Assembly (NCBI GenBank): GCA_028285315.1
Contig: JANQPU010000014.1
Span: 1 to 59,834, forward strand
Source of the DNA: Acaryochloris sp. IP29b_bin.176
GTDB lineage: Bacteria > Cyanobacteriota > Cyanobacteriia > Thermosynechococcales > Thermosynechococcaceae
Direction of reading: 5' to 3'
Length of the DNA: 59,834 bases
The position numbers and the translations under genes were made by a program. Positions 36,874 to 45,865 of this stretch are shown here, piece after piece. Numbering within the stretch: the first letter of the stretch is position 1; the number at the start of each line of letters is the position of its first letter. The notes beneath the pieces are model-generated. The model saw only the letters and a list, made by a program, of their open reading frames with translations. It did no database searches and had not been told where the DNA came from.

Positions 36874-37416
36874 ATGAATCATTTATTTTCGCATATTTTT
36901 CAGGATTGGGAGGTGAATAAGCAAACAAGCTTTAAGTCAAGATTTATACTATCTTTGTTTAGAATTGCTCAATTTCTTTCTGGCTTACCGTATCCATTAA
37001 AGTTCATAGCTTATCTGTATCAAATACTCTCTGAGATATTGTTTAGTATAGAGCTACCTTTTGATACTAAAGTTGGGCCAAATTTACAACTTCAACATGG
37101 ATTTGGTCTTGTTATTAACCACCAATCAACTATAGGCAGCAACTGTATTCTTCGGCATTCTACAACGATTGGAAATAAGATTCTTACAGATGGTTCTATT
37201 TCTGCTTCACCAGTAATTGGGGACTATGTTGAAATAGGTTGTAATGTTGTCATTATTGGTCCAATACAAATCGGTAGTCATGCAGTAATTGGAGCAGGTT
37301 CCGTTGTTATATCAAATGTCCCCGATCATGCTGTAGTTGTCGGAAATCCATCCAGAATCATACGTTTCAATAACAATCGCAATCGTAGTGACTTACCACT
37401 TGTAAATAGCTCATAA
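36874..37416 (+). CDS. Serine acetyltransferase-like O-acetyltransferase (left-handed beta-helix)
   Basis: About 180 residues. The C-terminal two thirds show hexapeptide repeats: IGSNCILRHSTTIGNK, VIGDYVEIGCNVVIIGPIQIGSHAVIGAGSVV. DVPDHAVVVGNPSR-like closure (here SNVPDHAVVVGNPSRII) is standard for CysE/WcaB-type acetyltransferases. The LQHGFGLVINH segment has the active-site His. In this setting it most likely acetylates a sugar of the polymer from acetyl-CoA. I use the ATG at 36874; a TTG three codons earlier also exists. Confidence 0.88.
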   Translation: MNHLFSHIFQDWEVNKQTSFKSRFILSLFRIAQFLSGLPYPLKFIAYLYQILSEILFSIELPFDTKVGPNLQLQHGFGLVINHQSTIGSNCILRHSTTIGNKILTDGSISASPVIGDYVEIGCNVVIIGPIQIGSHAVIGAGSVVISNVPDHAVVVGNPSRIIRFNNNRNRSDLPLVNSS

Positions 37417-37485
37417 AATTCTAGTAGCATAGTTTGCTCTATTTTATAGATTTAATCATCGCTTACTTAATGTTTATTCTATCTA

Positions 37486-38469
37486 ATGGCTAAAGTTTCA
37501 GTTATTATTACAACTTTTAATTCTATGCGTTTCTTCCCCGAAACGTTAGCCAGTGTTTTAAGGCAGACTTTCTCAGATATTGAAGTAATTGTTGTAGATG
37601 ATGGTAGTTCTGATCAGATTTCTGATTGGATTACTTCTGTTGAAGATTCTAGAATTGTGTTTCACTCACAGGTTAATGAAGGAGTATCCTCAGCCCGTAA
37701 TAAAGGAATCAATCTTGCACGGGGAGAGTATATTGCTTTTCTTGATGGTGATGATCTTTGGGTGCCAACCAAGTTAGAAAAGCAAGTAAGTCTATTAGAT
37801 CTTCGTCAGGAGGTGGGCCTAGTCCATACGTGGCTAGCATTAATGGATGAAAGCAGTAGGCTGTCTGGTAGAGTCATGAAACCCGATGTGGAGGGGAATA
37901 TTTGGCAAGAAATTGTTGAATCCAATATGATTGCTTGTTCTTCTGTTATGGTGCGTCGTACTTTTTTAGATGCTGTAGGTACTTTTGATCCACAGTTGTT
38001 AGTAGCAGAAGACTGGGATTTATGGATTAGGTTTGCAGCATCATATCCGATTTCTGTTATTAAAGAGCCTCTGGTGCAGTATCGAATTCATCATTCCAGT
38101 AAGTCAAAGCGATATCCAGAGATGGTTAAGGATTTTCGAACTATTATTGAGCGAGCTTTTACCTCCGCCCCTTATGAATGTTTACCTATCAGGAATCGGA
38201 GTTATGGGCGGGTAAATTTGTGTATTGCATGGAAGTGTATTCAAGCTAAAGAACCAGATTATGAGAAATCTGCTTTTTTCTGTCAGCAAGCGTTATGCCA
38301 TTATCCAAATTTACGTTTCTCTTGTGAGTTTCTTTCATTCTGCGTAGCAAGTAGAGTGATGAAAATTGTAGGTTTGGATAGCTATGTTTGGTGCCTTAGT
38401 TTATTCAATAGCATTCGGAGATTTTTCTCACAAAAAAGTAGTTTATCTAATCTTATAGGCAACTCATAG
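37486..38469 (+). CDS. Family 2 glycosyltransferase
   Basis: A 327-residue GT-A enzyme. AKVSVIITTFNSMRFFPETLASVLRQTF opens the nucleotide-binding fold. VIVVDDGSSD is the first Asp motif, SSARNKGINLARGEYIAFLDGDDLW gives the DGD metal-binding motif near residue 90, and AEDWDLWIRFA is the acceptor-side ED motif. Inverting transfer to the lipid-linked intermediate is expected. The C-terminal 90 residues are less conserved. It ends 13 bases before the ABC exporter gene. Confidence 0.9.
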   Translation: MAKVSVIITTFNSMRFFPETLASVLRQTFSDIEVIVVDDGSSDQISDWITSVEDSRIVFHSQVNEGVSSARNKGINLARGEYIAFLDGDDLWVPTKLEKQVSLLDLRQEVGLVHTWLALMDESSRLSGRVMKPDVEGNIWQEIVESNMIACSSVMVRRTFLDAVGTFDPQLLVAEDWDLWIRFAASYPISVIKEPLVQYRIHHSSKSKRYPEMVKDFRTIIERAFTSAPYECLPIRNRSYGRVNLCIAWKCIQAKEPDYEKSAFFCQQALCHYPNLRFSCEFLSFCVASRVMKIVGLDSYVWCLSLFNSIRRFFSQKSSLSNLIGNS

Positions 38470-38482
38470 TTATTAGTTTGAT

Positions 38483-40339
38483 ATGTTTTCTAATTTGCGA
38501 ATCGCTACTAGGAATCTTTTGAAAACAACATTATTGTGGCAAGACAATAGGTTAATTTTAAAGGAATTCAAATATTTCCCTGGGATTACTGTAGCTGCGA
38601 TCGCATTTTCTTTAATCGCTGCATTTATGTCAGGCTCTACTGTTGCGTTAATTGGAGTTTTTCTCCAGGGACTCACCAATCCTCAGGAACCACCTATTCA
38701 AACTAGTATTTATTTTCTGGACCACTGGATACTAGGGGTAAATTCTCCTGCATCTGAACGAATTATTCGATTATCAGCACTTATACTAATCGTAATTTGG
38801 TCGCAATCACTTTCTACCTATCTTGGACAGTTTTATTCAAGATTAGCGGCCATAAATCTCACTGAACGCCTTCGTAGAAGCATTTTTGAACAGCTCCAGA
38901 GTGTAAGTTTAAGTTTTTATTCAACAGCACAACCAGGGGAGTTAATTAATAGTATTCGAGCAGAAACGAACCAACTGCAACAAGCATTCAATGTTACGTC
39001 TGTCTTTTTCGCTCAAGGAGCAACGCTGCTTGTATATGTTGCGCTGATGTTTTTCTTATCTTGGCAACTTTCAATCGTTGCGTTTATGGTCTTTGGGTTG
39101 CTGTCTATCTGTGTATCTAATATCACGGCAAGAGTGAGAGAAGCTAGCTTTGGTGTTCCAAGAGCAAATGGTCAGTTCTCATCAATATCCCTTGAGCTTA
39201 TCAATGGAATTCGCACTGTTCATGCTTCTTCAACTCAAGATTATGAACGACGACGCTTTTATAAAGCTACGAGGGAAGTTGTTAATGCAACCTCTAAAGT
39301 TGCAAGGCTCTCCACCATTGTAGGGCCAATAACTCAAGGCATGTCCGGTACACTTTTGATTCTAATGGTTGGGTTCGCATTTAATCTATTGGTTGAAAGC
39401 GGACAAATGCGAGTAGCCACCCTACTGACATTTCTGATTACTTTGTCTCGTACCATGCCTGTGATAACTCGTATTAATGATGCCTGGACAAAACTCAATA
39501 GTTTTCAAGGTGCATTTAACAATGTCAAGGAATTGTTGAAAGACTGTGACAAGCCCTATCTAAAAAATGGCACCCTTCAATTCTCAAAGCTCAAGTGTTC
39601 GATTGATTTTGTCTCTGTCAATTTTGGCTACCTGGCTGATGAGCCAGTGCTCCATGACATTACTCTATCCATACCGAAGGGACAGACAACTGCATTAGTG
39701 GGATCTTCTGGAGCTGGTAAAACAACCCTAGCAGATTTGATTCCTAGGTTCTATGATCCTATACAAGGAAAAATTTTGGTTGATGGTGTTGACTTACGTA
39801 AATTCGATATTCATACGTTTCGTAACAAACTAGCAATAGTTAGTCAGGATACATTTATTTTTAATGCTTCTGTAAAATATAATATTGCCTATGGTCAGGA
39901 TGAAATTGACGAAGATGCTGTTTTGGAAGCTGCATATCAGGCCAATGCTATCAATTTTATCCAAGAACTTCCAGAAGGATTAGATACCCAATTAGGCGAT
40001 CGCGGCGTACGTCTATCGGGAGGACAACGGCAGCGAATTGCCATTGCTCGGGCACTATTACGAAACCCAGAAATCTTGATCTTAGATGAAGCAACGAGTG
40101 CTTTGGATTCAGTCACAGAGCGACTCATTCAAGAATCCTTAGAACAGTTAGCTAAGGGGCGCACTGTTATTGCTATTGCCCACCGATTATCGACCATTGC
40201 ACGAGCTGACAAAGTCGTTGTACTTGAGCAGGGCAGAATTGTTGAGCAGGGAAGGTATCAAGGGCTATTAAAGCAGGGTGGAAAGCTGTGGAAGTATCAT
40301 CAAATGCAATACGAAGTAGGCCAAAAAGATGGGCTATAA
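38483..40339 (+). CDS. MsbA-like ABC exporter (fused membrane and ATPase domains)
   Basis: A 618-residue half-transporter. The membrane domain covers about residues 25-340 with six helices (FPGITVAAIAFSLIAAFM, ALILIVIWSQSLSTYLG, LLVYVALMFFLSW). The ATPase domain runs from about 370 to the end: Walker A GSSGAGKTTL, Q-loop VSQDTFIFN, signature LSGGQRQRIAIAR, Walker B ILILDEATSALD and the switch His in IAHRLST. No Wzx flippase gene was seen in this locus, so this protein may flip the lipid-linked oligosaccharide, as PglK does in Campylobacter; this is inference. It overlaps the next small frame by 11 bases. Confidence 0.9.
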   Translation: MFSNLRIATRNLLKTTLLWQDNRLILKEFKYFPGITVAAIAFSLIAAFMSGSTVALIGVFLQGLTNPQEPPIQTSIYFLDHWILGVNSPASERIIRLSALILIVIWSQSLSTYLGQFYSRLAAINLTERLRRSIFEQLQSVSLSFYSTAQPGELINSIRAETNQLQQAFNVTSVFFAQGATLLVYVALMFFLSWQLSIVAFMVFGLLSICVSNITARVREASFGVPRANGQFSSISLELINGIRTVHASSTQDYERRRFYKATREVVNATSKVARLSTIVGPITQGMSGTLLILMVGFAFNLLVESGQMRVATLLTFLITLSRTMPVITRINDAWTKLNSFQGAFNNVKELLKDCDKPYLKNGTLQFSKLKCSIDFVSVNFGYLADEPVLHDITLSIPKGQTTALVGSSGAGKTTLADLIPRFYDPIQGKILVDGVDLRKFDIHTFRNKLAIVSQDTFIFNASVKYNIAYGQDEIDEDAVLEAAYQANAINFIQELPEGLDTQLGDRGVRLSGGQRQRIAIARALLRNPEILILDEATSALDSVTERLIQESLEQLAKGRTVIAIAHRLSTIARADKVVVLEQGRIVEQGRYQGLLKQGGKLWKYHQMQYEVGQKDGL

Positions 40340-40580
40340 AGGACAAATGTTTATGAATGCTCAAATTCTTCAAAGTTCCGAACAATCAAATCAGTTTATC
40401 GAACCTAGTGAGTGGTTGAACTTTTGGCGTTTGGCATGTAAAACAACTCTTGCAGATCGTAATAAGTATCAACAAAAAGAGCGGCCAATGTTGATCAATC
40501 GGTTATGGCAAATGCTGTATCAAATCGGCATTTGCCTGTCTTTATTATTGGTTCTGGGCATTCGGATACGACTTTCTTAG
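40329..40580 (+). CDS. Small hypothetical frame, possibly the N-terminal part of a broken sulfotransferase
   Basis: An 83-codon frame that begins within the end of the ABC exporter gene; an ATG at 40353 (MNAQILQSSEQ) is a better start. The first 55 residues are hydrophilic and resemble nothing I know. The last 25 overlap, out of frame, the sulfotransferase fragment starting at 40505. It may be the upstream part of that same gene, joined to it by a lost frame near 40505, or an independent small gene. Confidence is low. Confidence 0.3.
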   Translation: MGYKGQMFMNAQILQSSEQSNQFIEPSEWLNFWRLACKTTLADRNKYQQKERPMLINRLWQMLYQIGICLSLLLVLGIRIRLS

Positions 40581-40741
40581 GTTCTTGTTTAGGTAAGCTT
40601 CCTGAATTTTAGTATCACTTCGAGCCCGTCATTACAAAAGCAATAGCAAAGTACGTTTACGAAGGATCTTGGCATACAAGTCAAGCTAGATGGTTCTACC
40701 GCAAGGTATATGCAGCGCTAATGCGACTACAATTTAATTAA
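40505..40741 (+). pseudogene. Sulfotransferase fragment, decayed
   Basis: In one frame this reads HLPVFIIGSGHSDTTFLG, then SCLGKLPEF, a TAG stop at 40610-40612, and YHFEPVITKAIAKYVYEGSW up to a TAA at 40741. This is the PAPS-loop start of a sulfotransferase (normal loop GSGRSGTTFLG). Two loop residues are changed (Arg to His, Gly to Asp, each explained by one G-to-A change), and the rest of the protein is missing. It lies just before an intact sulfotransferase gene of different sequence, so it is a dead member of the same cluster. Confidence 0.7.
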
Positions 40742-40787
40742 AAATAGAATTTATACGTCTTTAGAAAGAATCTATTATTTATACTTA

Positions 40788-41786
40788 TTGTTTACCAATA
40801 ATATTCTTAGCAATATCATGAAAACAAACCTAAACCAAATAACACCTATTTTCATTGTAGGGATGCCTCGATCTGGGACAAGTTTGCTCAGTTCTATATT
40901 ATCAGCCCATCCAAATATTGCTATCTCACCTGAAAGCCACTTTTTAAGATATTGGATGAAGCATTATTCGCATCTAAATATTAATAATATTGAAAAATTC
41001 GAATTTTTCTGGAATGAATTTATTGTAGGTGAGCATTTTTCTCATTTTGGCGTCAATCCAGAAGTAATTAAGAATAAAATTTTATCTGAGCATGAAATTG
41101 AGTACAAAACTATTTTTAATCACTTAATGCAGGAATATGCTGCAAAAATGAGGAAGAAAAGATGGGGGGAGAAAACTCCTGACCACTATAGGAACGTTAA
41201 TACATTGCTTGAATGGTATCCACAGGCACGGATCATTTGGATGATCCGCGATCCTAGAGCTGTAATAGCCTCTCTTGAGAAGGTTCCCTGGTCAAGGAAG
41301 TCTCCAAAAAGTAATGCCTATAGATGGCACGATTGCGTCTTGCGTTTTGAGAAGGAATGGATTAGTGATGAACGTGTACAAATTCTTAAATATGAAACAC
41401 TTGTAGAATATCCTGAATCCACAATTCGGAGCCTATGTAAATTCATTGGTGAAGAATATACCTCGACGATGCTCAGTAGCCGTTCTGATACGACTAGCCC
41501 AATTATTAATCGAAGCAAATGGGCAAAAGATTATTTGGCAAGATCATTGCAACCAATTACTAAATCTAGTTTGGATAAGTGGCAATCGGTATTCTCTACT
41601 CATCAAGTCACTGAAATAGAGAACATTACCAGAGCACTAATGCTTAAATACTCTTATCAACCAATTTCGAGCAAGCTAAATTATCAGTATTTTAATTTTC
41701 TTGTGGAGTCTCTTCTACGTAAACTAAAGAAAAAAGAATTTAATACTCTTTCTTTAACTAACGAACTTCCTATATTTGTTGAGTGA
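40788..41786 (+). CDS. Sulfotransferase-family protein
   Basis: A 332-residue sulfotransferase. TPIFIVGMPRSGTSLLSSILSAHPNI is the PAPS 5'-loop at about residues 22-46. WGEKTPDHY provides the conserved Lys/Thr-Pro segment. ARIIWMIRDPRAVIASL is the 3'-phosphate-binding motif with the Arg and Ser-like positions, and VQILKYETLVEYPESTIRSLCKFIGEE follows. It is of the sulfotransferase_3 (TPST/NodH-like) kind and likely sulfates a sugar in the polymer. An internal ATG at residue 11 (40818) could be the real start. It ends four bases before the FrhB-like gene. Confidence 0.88.
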   Translation: MFTNNILSNIMKTNLNQITPIFIVGMPRSGTSLLSSILSAHPNIAISPESHFLRYWMKHYSHLNINNIEKFEFFWNEFIVGEHFSHFGVNPEVIKNKILSEHEIEYKTIFNHLMQEYAAKMRKKRWGEKTPDHYRNVNTLLEWYPQARIIWMIRDPRAVIASLEKVPWSRKSPKSNAYRWHDCVLRFEKEWISDERVQILKYETLVEYPESTIRSLCKFIGEEYTSTMLSSRSDTTSPIINRSKWAKDYLARSLQPITKSSLDKWQSVFSTHQVTEIENITRALMLKYSYQPISSKLNYQYFNFLVESLLRKLKKKEFNTLSLTNELPIFVE

Positions 41787-41789
41787 TTT

Positions 41790-43256
41790 ATGGCTATTAC
41801 TTCAGATACGCATAAGAATGATTCATTAAGTCTGCATGAAACAGTTATTAATGGAGGGTTCTGTGTTGGCTGTGGTGCATGTGCTGGAATCAATAATTCT
41901 CCAGCTAAAATGCACTTGAATCAGTATGGTCAATTCCAGGCTTATATTGATGAAACATTGATAAATCAGGATTCCGCTACTCATTCTTTAGTAAAGTCCG
42001 TATGCCCGTTTTCAGATGAAGGGCTAAACGAAGATCAGATTGCTCAAGAACTTTTTGGTAGGCACTGTGAGTATCACAATAAAATTGGTTATCATTTAGC
42101 TACCTATGCTGGGTTTGTATCGGAACGTGACTTCCGTAAGCGAGGCAGTTCTGGTGGATTAGGAACCTGGATAGTTAGCAATCTTCTTAGTGAAGGATTA
42201 GTTGATGGTATCCTTCACGTCCACCAAAATCATCCTTCCAATGATGATCCAAGACTATTCAAATACCAATTATCCACAACTACCAATCAAGTCCAGAAAG
42301 GTTCTAAATCACGCTACTACCCAATTGAGCTATCTGAAGTTTTGCAAATAGTTCGCACTCGTCCAGGGCGTTATGCGATTGTTGGTATTCCTTGTTTCAT
42401 TAAAGCAATTCGTTTACTCATGAAGCAGGATGCTATTCTTGCTAGCCGCATTAAGTTTTGTGTTGGTTTAGTCTGTGGTCATCTCAAAAGCTTGCGTTTT
42501 GCAGAAATGTTCGCCTGGCAGTGTGGTATAGAACCTGGTCAACTCGTAACCTTTGACTTCCGCAAAAAATTATTAGATTCTCCAGCTAACAAATATGGGA
42601 TTGAGGTTACTGGTATGAAAAATGGTCACCTTGTTACATGTTCTAGCCCTGTTCGTAAGCTATATGGCCATAATTGGGGCTGGGGTTTCTTCAAGTACAA
42701 AGCTTGTGACTACTGTGATGATGTTGTCGCAGAAACAGCTGACGTGGTTGTTGGCGATGCCTGGCTTCCTCAGTACCTTCAAGATAGTCAGGGAACAAAT
42801 GTGTTGATTGTTCGCCATCCTACTATTCATAATTTGATTAAGCAGGCGATAGACTTAGGCAAGGTAAGCCTTAGCCACCTCAGCGCCGATGAGATAGCTA
42901 ATTCGCAAACTTCAGGATTTAATCATCGCCGAGAGGGTCTAGCCTACCGTCTATACTTAGCTGACCAGCAGAGGGAATGGCGTCCTCGAAAGCGAGTTCA
43001 GCCTGATTCAAATCATCTCAGTCAAAACCAGAAAAAACGTCAGATAAAACGGCTAGCAATCGCTGAAAAAAGCCATTTTGCGTTCAATGATGCAATTAGT
43101 ACTGGCAAGTTTTCTGTTTTTGTTCAACAGATGAATCCCTTGATTCAAAAATACCAAGAACTTTATGGAAGACGTCAACCTCTTTGGAAACGAATAGCAC
43201 GAGGTGTAAAGCGATACTTGCATTTAGCTAAATCAGGGAAAAACTCACACCACTAA
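41790..43256 (+). CDS. FrhB-like (coenzyme F420 hydrogenase/dehydrogenase beta) protein
   Basis: A 488-residue protein of the F420 hydrogenase/dehydrogenase beta-subunit family. GGFCVGCGACAGI near residue 30, with VCPFSDEG about 45 residues on, forms one 4Fe-4S site. The N-domain then shows RKRGSSGGLGTWI and the C-domain KSRYYPIEL, GIPCFIKAIR and CVGLVCGHLKS. KACDYCDDVVAETADVVVGDAW carries another Cys pair. Such proteins repeatedly occur beside polysaccharide pyruvyl transferase genes, as here, but their redox role in polymer synthesis is unproven. Use of F420 itself is not implied. Confidence 0.85.
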   Translation: MAITSDTHKNDSLSLHETVINGGFCVGCGACAGINNSPAKMHLNQYGQFQAYIDETLINQDSATHSLVKSVCPFSDEGLNEDQIAQELFGRHCEYHNKIGYHLATYAGFVSERDFRKRGSSGGLGTWIVSNLLSEGLVDGILHVHQNHPSNDDPRLFKYQLSTTTNQVQKGSKSRYYPIELSEVLQIVRTRPGRYAIVGIPCFIKAIRLLMKQDAILASRIKFCVGLVCGHLKSLRFAEMFAWQCGIEPGQLVTFDFRKKLLDSPANKYGIEVTGMKNGHLVTCSSPVRKLYGHNWGWGFFKYKACDYCDDVVAETADVVVGDAWLPQYLQDSQGTNVLIVRHPTIHNLIKQAIDLGKVSLSHLSADEIANSQTSGFNHRREGLAYRLYLADQQREWRPRKRVQPDSNHLSQNQKKRQIKRLAIAEKSHFAFNDAISTGKFSVFVQQMNPLIQKYQELYGRRQPLWKRIARGVKRYLHLAKSGKNSHH

Positions 43257-43390
43257 TAATTTTATATTAGAGTATTTGTTCTCCTAAACTGTTTTTTAAA
43301 AGTGTGGACATAACATGCCTATATTTTTATTAGCTTGATAACAGGTAAATATTATGCTTATTTGCACTCAATTTCTGGAACAAAGACGAT

Positions 43391-44617
43391 ATGGAAGCTA
43401 TTATCACAGGTATAACTGGTCTTCGTAACAGGGGCGTTGAAGCGATAGTTGCCCCTACCATTGAACAACTACATCAGCGCTTGCCCAATCTCCATATAAA
43501 TATTCTGACAAAAACGCCAGACTATGATGCGATTAGGCTTCAAAAATATCATGTAAACCTAATTAGTGATGATGTGTCGTCCAACCCTGGAGGCCGGCTA
43601 CGACAGCTTTACAAGAAGTTACCGTTGTCTAGGTCTACTGTGTCTCAGTCGTCGATCGCGGGGCGATCGCTGCGCAATGCCTCCATTGTAATAGCATCTG
43701 GTGGAGATGTTTTTAGCTCTGACTATGGCAAAGGTCTCTATAGACATCTTAGACCCCTAGAAATTGCATTAGAGATGGGAGTACCTGTTGTCTTCTTAGC
43801 CCAGTCTATTGGTCCCTTTAAGACAGATGAGGCAACTGAAGCTTGGGTGAAGGTTGCAAAGCGCTCGAAGCTGATAACAGTGAGAGAAAGAATCTCCTAC
43901 GACTATCTAACCAACAAACTTGGTCTTTCCACAGACTTAGTTAAACAAACAACTGACCCGGCATTCCTACTCGATCCATCACCGCCACCGCAGGTACAGA
44001 ACTTGCTTAAGTCGTACGGTATAGTTGAGGGCACTCCGCTAATTGGGCTTTCGGTTAGTCAAGGCATCAGTCGCTACTCTGAATGTGATGCTAGACAGCA
44101 TCTTAAAGTCTTACACCAAGTTGTTCAAAAAATACTTGATGAACTAAAGGCTCAAATACTTATTGTTCCTCATGTACAAGATAATAACGTATCCAATGAC
44201 GATCGCGTACTAGCAACTCAATTGCTAGAAAGTCTTGACTTTGATCCCCGAGTCCATTTAGCTGGAGCAGATCACTCTGCCTCTGAATTCAAAGGTCTTC
44301 TCGGGGCTTGTGATTTAGTCATCGCGGAGCGGATGCATGCTGCTATTGCTGGACTTTCGAGTGGTGTTTGCACAGTTGCAGTCGGCTATTCGATTAAAGC
44401 TGAAGGGATTTTGAGTGATCTCCTAGGTACTAAGTCTACTCATAATGGGTTGCTTATTTCTATTCAGCAGTTTCTTGATGCTGATCAAGCATGGCTATCA
44501 ATACAGGATAGTTGGAAGCGGCGACAAGAAGTAGAAAGCCAACTTAAACAGGTGCTACCTCAAGTGAAAAATAATTCAGAAAGTAATTTTGATATGATTT
44601 CCAACTTCTTCGAGTAA
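43391..44617 (+). CDS. Polysaccharide pyruvyl transferase (WcaK/CsaB-like)
   Basis: A 408-residue protein of the polysaccharide pyruvyl transferase family, which transfers the enolpyruvyl group of PEP to sugars as a ketal. MEAIITGITGLRNRGVEAIVAPTI is the usual N-terminal motif, IVIASGGDVFSSDYG matches the donor-site GGD segment, and VVFLAQSIGPF is typical. ILIVPHVQD precedes DLVIAERMHAAIAGLSSG with the conserved RMH motif. Together with the FrhB-like gene just upstream it predicts an acidic, pyruvylated polymer. Confidence 0.9.
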   Translation: MEAIITGITGLRNRGVEAIVAPTIEQLHQRLPNLHINILTKTPDYDAIRLQKYHVNLISDDVSSNPGGRLRQLYKKLPLSRSTVSQSSIAGRSLRNASIVIASGGDVFSSDYGKGLYRHLRPLEIALEMGVPVVFLAQSIGPFKTDEATEAWVKVAKRSKLITVRERISYDYLTNKLGLSTDLVKQTTDPAFLLDPSPPPQVQNLLKSYGIVEGTPLIGLSVSQGISRYSECDARQHLKVLHQVVQKILDELKAQILIVPHVQDNNVSNDDRVLATQLLESLDFDPRVHLAGADHSASEFKGLLGACDLVIAERMHAAIAGLSSGVCTVAVGYSIKAEGILSDLLGTKSTHNGLLISIQQFLDADQAWLSIQDSWKRRQEVESQLKQVLPQVKNNSESNFDMISNFFE

Positions 44618-44630
44618 CACTCTATTCAAT

Positions 44631-45791
44631 GTGAATTGTATGCTTTTTACTGACCGTCAGCACCACATCAATGTATCAAATTCATCCAAGAAACTTAAAG
44701 TGCTGACCTACAAAATAAATGCATCTGATAACCAGTTCCTTAACCTCTTGTGGAATTCAGTAATTGACTATGGAATCGAAGTAGAGCCGCTTCAGTGGCA
44801 TAAGTCTGTTTTCAAATTAGCGTTGGAACCCAAAAAAGGAGACGTTGTTCATCTTCACTGGATTCATAAATTCTGTAAGCTTGAAGCTGGTAAAGAGCTG
44901 AAATCTTGGCAAAAAATCTTCTCCAACCTATTAAAACTTGGCCTGCTCAAGTTGCAAGGATATCAAATCGTTTGGACAGTTCATAATACTATCAGTCATG
45001 ACTGTCGCACTCCGGGTATTGAGAAGCAATTTCGCCGACTCCTTAGTCATCTGTGTGATGACATTATCGTTATGAGTGAATACAGTCGTCAGGAATTTAT
45101 ACGGTTATATGATCGCGAGCATCGAGTTCATATTGTTCCCCACGGAAACTATATCGGTGCCTACCCTAACCAGATCAGTCGCACTGAAGCCCGTCAGTCC
45201 CTCAAGATCGCACCTCACCAAATTGTGATGCTTCATTTAGGCAGGATCATGCGTTACAAAGGTATCGATAAGCTGCTAGCTGGATTTGAACAACTCAAAG
45301 ACCCTAATACGTTACTACTAATAGCTGGCTCTTGTAACGACCCAGATTTACAGCAGGAAATTCTGCAAGCTTCCCAAAAAGACTCTCGAATTCTTCCCAA
45401 ACTCGAATTTATACCTGACAAGGATATACAACTTTATATGAACACCTGCGACTGGGTCGTCCTACCCTACAGGAAAATTCTTAATTCTGGATCAGCGCTT
45501 CTCGCCCTCTCTTTTGGCAGACCGATCATTGGTCCCGAACAAGGCGCAATTGCAGAGCTGATCCAAGATGGTCAGCAAGGCATTATTTACGGCAATGATG
45601 AAGATCTCGTTGTTGCACTACAAAAAGCTCTGGCGATCTCACGAGAGCATTGGCAAACCATGTGCATGAATGCTTACAATCTCGCAGAAGAATACGATTG
45701 GACTGGAATTGGAGCGAAATTACACCATATCTATCAATCTGGGACTTCCAGAAAACATTCACTCACTTCTGGCGACAAGAGTTACCTCTAA
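44631..45791 (+). CDS. Family 4-like (GT-B) glycosyltransferase
   Basis: A 386-residue GT-B enzyme. VVHLHWIHKFCK and QIVWTVHNTISHDCRTPG in the N-terminal domain, with IIVMSEYSRQEFIRLY, are typical of GT4-like acceptor domains. The donor domain has VMLHLGRIMRYKGIDKLLAGF, a shorter form of the usual segment, and VLPYRKILNSGSALLALSFGRPIIGPEQG, where the EX7E motif is replaced by a Ser-rich variant seen in the GT4-like pyruvyl/mannosyl set. The start is a GTG; an ATG lies three codons later. It follows the pyruvyl transferase by 13 bases. Confidence 0.82.
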   Translation: MNCMLFTDRQHHINVSNSSKKLKVLTYKINASDNQFLNLLWNSVIDYGIEVEPLQWHKSVFKLALEPKKGDVVHLHWIHKFCKLEAGKELKSWQKIFSNLLKLGLLKLQGYQIVWTVHNTISHDCRTPGIEKQFRRLLSHLCDDIIVMSEYSRQEFIRLYDREHRVHIVPHGNYIGAYPNQISRTEARQSLKIAPHQIVMLHLGRIMRYKGIDKLLAGFEQLKDPNTLLLIAGSCNDPDLQQEILQASQKDSRILPKLEFIPDKDIQLYMNTCDWVVLPYRKILNSGSALLALSFGRPIIGPEQGAIAELIQDGQQGIIYGNDEDLVVALQKALAISREHWQTMCMNAYNLAEEYDWTGIGAKLHHIYQSGTSRKHSLTSGDKSYL

Positions 45792-45865
45792 TCCGAGACC
45801 TAAGTACAGTAAAGACTGCATATAGCAACCACTAATAAGCTGAAAATACCATTTTGAAGCTTCCT

